A DNA stretch of 64,000 nt from Oscillatoriales cyanobacterium SM2_2_1 (GTDB taxonomy: Bacteria; Cyanobacteriota; Cyanobacteriia; Pseudanabaenales; Pseudanabaenaceae): positions 1-64,000 of the forward strand of contig JAAUUH010000002.1 of assembly GCA_012031145.1 (NCBI GenBank), given 5' to 3'. Below the pieces are notes generated by a model. It was not told where the DNA came from. It saw nothing but the letters and a program-made list of their open reading frames with translations, and made no database searches. Below, one piece after another: positions 63,183-64,000 of this stretch. Every line of letters begins with the position of its first letter. Within the stretch, counting starts at the first letter, position 1. Position numbers and translations under genes: made by a program.

Positions 63183-63707
63183 ATGAATTTGGGTGATAGG
63201 TGTGCGGGAGTGTTGTTTTTTAGTGCCGCCCTGCTGTGGAGTGGCGTGGTCTCAGCCCATGCTGTTCAACTACAGCACCGTACTACCCGGGCGATCGCCA
63301 TAACAGCTCGCCATGGGGATGAGCCTCTGTCGGGCGGTCAGATAGTGATTTTTAGTCCCCAAAACAAAAGCACCCCATGGCAGCGCGGGATCCTAAACGC
63401 CAAAGGGAATTATGTTTTTGTGCCGGACTGGGAGATGTCAGGGACTTGGGAGATTCGGGTTGCCCAAGGTGGTCACGGCGGCGTCCTAACTATTCCCATC
63501 AGCGACGCACCAGCAGCCCCCCCAACGCCAGCTATCCCCGAGGTTGGGCTCCCAGTGCCACCAGTGGCCCCCCCACCAGAGGTGATTCAGCCTCCTGCTG
63601 ACTTTTCCCCAATCCAGCGCACCGTAATGATTGGCTCGGTGGTTTGGGGATTGGTAGGCACCGCTCTATTTTTTGCGCGAGGTAACGCATCCCATGCACG
63701 TTCCTGA
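63183..63707 (+). CDS. Membrane-anchored protein upstream of cbiM, resembling Ni/Co-transport accessory (NikL-type) proteins
   Basis: Signal-like N-terminus, soluble domain AITARHGDEPLSGGQIVIFSPQNKSTPWQRGILNAKGNYVFVPDWEMSGTWEIRVAQGGHGG, C-terminal TM; overlaps the cbiM start. Confidence 0.6.
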   Translation: MNLGDRCAGVLFFSAALLWSGVVSAHAVQLQHRTTRAIAITARHGDEPLSGGQIVIFSPQNKSTPWQRGILNAKGNYVFVPDWEMSGTWEIRVAQGGHGGVLTIPISDAPAAPPTPAIPEVGLPVPPVAPPPEVIQPPADFSPIQRTVMIGSVVWGLVGTALFFARGNASHARS

Positions 63708-64000
63708 CGGCTTCCTGCCCCTAGAAGTTGGCTTGACTGGTCAGGGGCTGACTGCTGGGCTGCTATGGTTTTCCCTGGATCGCATTCGCCGACTGCCACA
63801 ACCTACGGCGGGCATTCCCAAGACAGCCCTCCTCACAGCGGCTTTTTTCGCGGTTTCCGCGATCGCCCTGCCAATCCCGCCAACCAGCATCCATCTCCTG
63901 CTCAACGGCGTCATGGGCATCATTCTGGGCATCTATGTCTTTCCAGCAGTTTGGGTAGGATTGCTTCTCCAGGTTCTGATGTTTCAGCACGGAGGACTGC
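63694..64000 (+). CDS. cbiM: CbiM/NikM energy-coupling-factor cobalt/nickel transporter S-component (partial, runs off the window)
   Basis: MHVPDGFLPLEVGLTGQGLTAGLLWFSLDRIRRLPQ...PPTSIHLLLNGVMGIILGIYVFPAVWVGLLLQVLMFQHGGL. Confidence 0.9.
   Translation, partial: MHVPDGFLPLEVGLTGQGLTAGLLWFSLDRIRRLPQPTAGIPKTALLTAAFFAVSAIALPIPPTSIHLLLNGVMGIILGIYVFPAVWVGLLLQVLMFQHGGL

Overview
This 64-kb window is a cyanobacterial chromosome segment. The organism is a chlorophyll-a/phycobilisome cyanobacterium, indicated by chlG, an NblA-like gene, a KaiB-domain SasA kinase, dxs, and a very high density of the HIP1 octamer GCGATCGC. Most of the window is housekeeping: murF, lipB, chlG, comM, dxs, aspC, prfC, mnmA, dapF, sasA, recJ, htrA, secA, a leuC-type gene, the start of a cbiM/nikM locus, tRNA-Thr(GGU) and tRNA-Met(CAU). 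Three results stand out. (1) At 14758-15786 I can reconstruct a higB-higA toxin-antitoxin operon in which BOTH genes are interrupted by different short TA-flanked palindromic-ended elements. Removing each element with one TA restores the reading frame exactly. (2) At least six apparent single-nucleotide deletions (murF, a PPOX-like oxidase, higA, a GNAT-like protein, a glycosyltransferase, secA) lie directly beside a GCGATCGC core. They include essential genes, which suggests a motif-linked (possibly methylation-linked) systematic sequencing error rather than real gene death. (3) There are at least four dispersed repeat families, three of which abut in one composite array at 28312-28641. Other notable items are a CHAT-domain protein that has lost both catalytic residues, a 21-bp tandem repeat, an RcaC-like multidomain regulator with degenerate modules, and an AAA-type protein truncated next to tRNA-Met. 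No database search was run; family names come from recognition of the translated sequences.
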